Shown here: in pieces, positions 60,913-64,000 of the stretch
How positions within the stretch are numbered: the first letter of the stretch is position 1
How the letters are laid out: each line of letters begins with the position of its first letter
From: UBA4582 sp965657335
GTDB taxonomy: Bacteria > Pseudomonadota > Gammaproteobacteria > Pseudomonadales > Azotimanducaceae
Direction: 5' to 3'
Assembly (NCBI GenBank): GCA_965657335.1
Contig: CBFHOH010000010.1
Location: 62,001 to 126,000, forward strand
Length of the DNA stretch: 64,000 nt
Translations under genes and position numbers: made by a program
The notes under the pieces: generated by a model
The model's database searches: none
What the model saw: the letters and a program-made list of their open reading frames with translations, nothing else
What the model was told of the DNA's origin: nothing

Positions 60913-61788
60913 TTAAAGCGGGCGCAGTCTTGTGAAGCCAAACTCGATGTCTTCATCTGCCTCATCGTAGAATGGGTCTCCGGGTAATACGAGATCGTTG
61001 TACCTGTTAACCTTTACCCTTTCGTCTAACAGATTCGCAGAGGCGGCCGCTATTACATCATCTGCACTTTTGAATAACGATAGTGATTTAACCATGCGCA
61101 ATGTCGGACTCATCAGCACCATTTCTTCAGTTTTGACTTTCTCGAGTATTTCAAGCGGTGATATCCACTCCGAATGAACCAGCTCGTTATCGTCATGCAA
61201 CGGAATTTGATTTTCAGGCATGCGGCTGATAAAAAACCGCGTGTCGTATCGTCGAGGAGGGCCTTTGGGGGTGATCCATCGCGCAATATAGTGCATAGCG
61301 CCTGCGTCGAGTATCAGGTTTTCTTCTTCAATAATATCGAGAAAGTCGCGCTCTGAGGCGTTGACACCCTGTCGGTGCACATTAAAACGCGCTGAGTTTT
61401 GTTTGCCAGCAAGACTTAATGGTTCGTGAGAATCTTTGTCTAATGCCAATAAGATGCCCGCTTCTTCGAATGACTCCCTAATCGCCGCGATGTAATAACT
61501 CAAGCCACCTTTACTCAGCCCCATAAGCGAGCTGGCTTCTTCATCTGACCTATGGGCACTCAAAGCTTGAAATTTTTGCGGGTTGTCGGTTGCGTCGACA
61601 CGGCCGCCCGGAAATACCCACATGCCACCAGCAAATACGATATTGGCATTTCTCTCCATCATAAAGACCTGAAGGTCGGGGCGGTCTGCGATTAGCATGA
61701 CAGTTGCGGCGGGTCGAATCTCTACTTCATCTGGATCATAGTCGGACATTAGGTGTTTGGTTGTATCGCTGTTAAAGAATGTAAACAT
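60913..61788 (-). CDS. Nudix hydrolase, NUDT19-like
   Basis: About 291 residues. The N-terminal W-V-F-P-G-G-R-V-D precedes a ~45-residue insertion, and the Nudix helix resumes as A-A-I-R-E-S-F-E-E-A-G-I. That long insertion inside the box is a feature of NUDT19-like acyl-CoA hydrolases. A C-terminal P-G-D-P-F-Y-D-E segment is also typical. Start uncertain: GTG 61806, ATG 61788 and ATG 61749 are open. It lies about 40 bases upstream of the SolA-like gene and is likely co-transcribed with it. Confidence 0.82.
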   Translation of the reverse strand: MFTFFNSDTTKHLMSDYDPDEVEIRPAATVMLIADRPDLQVFMMERNANIVFAGGMWVFPGGRVDATDNPQKFQALSAHRSDEEASSLMGLSKGGLSYYIAAIRESFEEAGILLALDKDSHEPLSLAGKQNSARFNVHRQGVNASERDFLDIIEEENLILDAGAMHYIARWITPKGPPRRYDTRFFISRMPENQIPLHDDNELVHSEWISPLEILEKVKTEEMVLMSPTLRMVKSLSLFKSADDVIAAASANLLDERVKVNRYNDLVLPGDPFYDEADEDIEFGFTRLRPL

Positions 61789-62039
61789 CACTGTAGCGGA
61801 TATCACCTGAAGACTGCAAATTTCATAGGCTACCGCTGATGGTTCTTAATTTTCGCTGTTTACAATCCCTAAAGGTAATGGTGAAAAATATTTTGTGGGT
61901 CTGGTCGAAGCGTTTATCGCCGCAGACGCGCATACAGAGATTTGAGTAATTTGGTGAACGACGGTTGTCAGATTATCCCCTGGACTCGCGGTCAAAGGAC
62001 AATAAAACTGATAGACAGTGAGCAGGGTAAGCGCATTTG

Positions 62040-62060
62040 GGCCCGGGTTGACCCAGGGCC
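62040..62060. terminator. GC-rich hairpin downstream of the SDR gene
   Basis: GGCCC-GGGT-TG-ACCC-A-GGGCC, a strong stem with a one-base bulge, about 25 bases beyond the SDR stop on the minus strand. It has no T-tract, so it could be a weak or rho-assisted terminator or an mRNA-stability hairpin. Confidence 0.4.
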
Positions 62061-62084
62061 AAGAAATTGGATCAAGACTAGAGG

Positions 62085-62921
62085 CTAGAGATCTACAGCC
62101 TCGTCACCAAATATTGCTCGGGCAAATGGCTCCACATTCGGACCCTGTCTCAGGTGGTGGCCACCATCAACTGCAAGGTTTACGCCTGTAATCCATGTCG
62201 CTTCGGGGCTACACAAAAACTCCACAGCATTAGCGATATCCTCAACTTGGCCATGTCTTCTGATGGGCATGCAATTCAGATAGTCGTTGTAAACGTTTTC
62301 ATCGCTGAAAAGTCCGGTGGCGAGCTCAGTTTCCACTAAACCTGGGTTGACACCATTCACTCTAACGCTAGCTAGACCCAACTCGTCTGCTGTATTTCTG
62401 ATCAACATGTCAATCGCAGCTTTGCTGACACAATAGGGTGCCATGAACCGATGGGTGTTAGTGCCTGCGATGCTGGAAATTCCGCACATCGCGCCGCCGC
62501 CAGCGGCGGCTATAGCTCGACCCGCATGTTTGAAAACGAGAAAAGTGCCGCGTAAATTGGTTCGCATGATGTCATCAAAATGATCAACCTCGGTTGCGAT
62601 AACCGGTGATAGTCCGCCCATCCCCGCGTTTGCAACCGCAACTGCAAGCGGCGCAAGATGACTAGCGTTGCTGACCGCATCCTTGATAGTCGATTCATCA
62701 GAAACGTCACCGGCCAAAAATGTGTGTTGCCCGCCTCCGTTGATAGACTTTATTTCATCAACGGCATGCGCGAGGCGTGACTCAGAACGACCCAATATAA
62801 GCGTTGTTGCCCCCATGCTCGCGAAACGTTTTGCAATAGCGAGTCCGATGCCAGAGCCTCCGCCCGTAATAAGCACGGATTGATTTGCATAACGTTGTGC
62901 GGTTTCGATGTTATTACTCAT
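62085..62921 (-). CDS. Short-chain dehydrogenase/reductase (FabG-like)
   Basis: A 278-residue classical SDR. T-G-G-G-S-G-I-G (~19-26) binds the cofactor, A-N-A-G is the N-N-A-G equivalent, S-S-I-A-G-T holds the catalytic Ser, and Y-C-V-S-K is the Y-x-x-x-K motif. L-G-R-S-E after strand 2 suggests NADP preference. Its ATG overlaps the uvrA stop by 4 bases (ATGA), so it is translated after uvrA, an unusual pairing. Substrate unknown. Confidence 0.88.
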   Translation of the reverse strand: MSNNIETAQRYANQSVLITGGGSGIGLAIAKRFASMGATTLILGRSESRLAHAVDEIKSINGGGQHTFLAGDVSDESTIKDAVSNASHLAPLAVAVANAGMGGLSPVIATEVDHFDDIMRTNLRGTFLVFKHAGRAIAAAGGGAMCGISSIAGTNTHRFMAPYCVSKAAIDMLIRNTADELGLASVRVNGVNPGLVETELATGLFSDENVYNDYLNCMPIRRHGQVEDIANAVEFLCSPEATWITGVNLAVDGGHHLRQGPNVEPFARAIFGDEAVDL

Positions 62922-64000
62922 GCTTTACCTCGCGCTCGCTTTTTTGGTTGGTTCGACTTAAGTGCATCCTTGAGATACTTACCAGTCTCCGACGCTTTTA
63001 CTTTTTGAATGGCCTCTGGTGTGCCTTGCGCGATGACGTTGCCGCCGCCGGGACCGCCGTCTGGTCCAAGATCGATGATCCAGTCGGCAGTTTTAATAAC
63101 ATCGAGATTGTGCTCGATGACCGTCACAGAGTTGCCCGCGTCAACTAGCCTGTCTAGGACTACTAGCAGTTTCCTCACATCATCGAAATGTAGCCCCGTG
63201 GTTGGTTCGTCAAGAATATAAAAGGTTCTGCCTGTGGCGACCTTCGATAGCTCTCGCGCGAGTTTTATTCGTTGTGCCTCACCACCGGACAAGGTCGATG
63301 AAGGTTGTCCCATGTGAAGGTAGTCCAGCCCGACGTCAACGAGCAACTGAAGTTTGGACACAATTTTTGGATGTTCGGAAAAATGATCAACAGCATCGGC
63401 GATTGTAAGTTCGAGGACATCTGCAATTGACTTGCCTTTGTATTTTACTTCGAGCGTTGCTTCGTTAAATCGCTTACCCTCGCATTCCTCGCATTGAACG
63501 TGAACATCCGACAAAAAATGCATTTCGATTTTTCGAACGCCGTCACCTTGGCAGGCCTCACAACGACCGCCTTTTACATTGAAGGAGAAGCGACCCGGTT
63601 TGTATCCGCGCATTCTGGAACCGGGTAGCATAGAAAAAAAGGTTCTTATTTCATCGAAAACCTTGATGTAAGTGACAGGGTTACTTCTCGGTGTCCTGCC
63701 GATAGGTCGTTGGTCTATCGCAACGATCTTGTCGAGTTGTTTTAAGCCTGTGATTTTGCGGTGCGCGCCGACTTTCTGAGTGCCATTGTGAAACTGTCTT
63801 GAGAGTGCTGGATGCAAGATGTCGTTGACGAGGGTCGACTTACCTGCGCCAGAGACGCCAGTCACTGCTGTGAGAATACCCAGAGGAAAATCCACGGTAA
63901 CATCTTTCAGGTTGTTGGCGCTTGCCCCTTCCACGGTGATGGCGCCATTGTGAGTTCTGCGCTCGGGGCGTATTTCAATTTGGGTTCTGCCTGAGAGATA
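62918..64000 (-). CDS. uvrA: UvrA, excinuclease ABC subunit A, C-terminal part (5' end beyond the window)
   Basis: The visible 360 residues are the C-terminal ATPase module of UvrA; the gene starts outside the window (full length ~940-970). The frame is open to base 64000 and begins Y-L-S-G-R-T-Q-I-E-I. Walker A is G-V-S-G-A-G-K-S-T; a zinc finger C-E-A-C-x19-C-E-E-C follows; the ABC signature is L-S-G-G-E-A-Q-R-I and Walker B is I-L-D-E-P-T-T-G-L-H. It recognises DNA damage and loads UvrB in nucleotide excision repair. It is followed by the SDR with a 4-base overlap. Confidence 0.95.
   Translation of the reverse strand, partial: YLSGRTQIEIRPERRTHNGAITVEGASANNLKDVTVDFPLGILTAVTGVSGAGKSTLVNDILHPALSRQFHNGTQKVGAHRKITGLKQLDKIVAIDQRPIGRTPRSNPVTYIKVFDEIRTFFSMLPGSRMRGYKPGRFSFNVKGGRCEACQGDGVRKIEMHFLSDVHVQCEECEGKRFNEATLEVKYKGKSIADVLELTIADAVDHFSEHPKIVSKLQLLVDVGLDYLHMGQPSSTLSGGEAQRIKLARELSKVATGRTFYILDEPTTGLHFDDVRKLLVVLDRLVDAGNSVTVIEHNLDVIKTADWIIDLGPDGGPGGGNVIAQGTPEAIQKVKASETGKYLKDALKSNQPKKRARGKA

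Noticed and set aside
1..64000. Mobile elements, tRNA and rRNA genes
   Set aside because: I saw no transposase or integrase sequence, no terminal inverted repeats around genes and no tRNA-like fold; by-eye search could still miss a tRNA.

Overview
The window reads as a 64 kb piece of a gammaproteobacterial chromosome, most likely from a free-living, probably marine, aerobic heterotroph. DbpA, RarD, Bax-like, SolA-like, TrhO and YbjQ-family genes fit Gammaproteobacteria. Genes for acyl-CoA, epoxide and amine metabolism fit an oxidative life on lipids and small organics. I cannot name the genus. Both ends cut genes: trhO at the left, uvrA at the right. I see no rRNA, tRNA, CRISPR array, insertion sequence or phage genes.

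Layout. 1-18.5 kb is housekeeping and catabolism: trhO, a PrxQ-type peroxiredoxin, 2Fe-2S and Rieske ferredoxins, a quinone oxidoreductase/epoxide hydrolase pair, a MarR regulator with a clear operator, an MFS transporter coupled to a TauD-like dioxygenase, dbpA, transaldolase, a Nudix/acyl-CoA synthetase pair, a rarD-doxX-thioesterase operon, ybjQ and a methyltransferase. 18.8-38.4 kb is a dense block made almost wholly of envelope proteins (below). 38.5-53.5 kb returns to metabolism: a luciferase-like monooxygenase, a thiolase-like/deacetylase/Nudix run, a DUF47-Pit phosphate module, SDRs, enoyl-CoA hydratases, an aminotransferase and a diguanylate cyclase. 53.6-64 kb holds a large DUF748 envelope protein, a PhyH-type dioxygenase, Nudix hydrolases, a Bax-like glucosaminidase, a SolA-like oxidase, an SDR and uvrA.

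The most unusual part is the nine-gene minus-strand run from about 32.15 to 20.37 kb. In transcription order it encodes a repeat-rich lipoprotein, a second lipoprotein, a membrane-spanning protein-kinase homologue that has lost all its catalytic motifs, a PEGA-repeat/SUMF1 protein lacking the catalytic cysteines, a small secreted protein, an ExbB/TolQ/MotA homologue, an Hsp70-like/FHA-like protein, and two related von Willebrand A proteins. Both vWA proteins begin with a membrane helix carrying F-L-D-[IV], which resembles the proton-path F-[IV]-D-V segment of ExbD/TolR. Several genes overlap by one to four bases, so they are very probably co-translated. I infer a proton-motive-force-coupled envelope machine with vWA output domains and a pseudo-signalling scaffold. 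The kinase, FHA and SUMF1 parts recall the threonine-phosphorylation pathway of type VI secretion, but no secretion genes are present. Flanking genes probably belong to the same envelope programme: two divergent lipoproteins, two TPR proteins with TonB-C-like tails, an M48 metalloprotease and a DUF4139 protein.

Limits: functions come from reading motifs by eye. No database search was possible, and start codons are argued from ribosome-binding sites.
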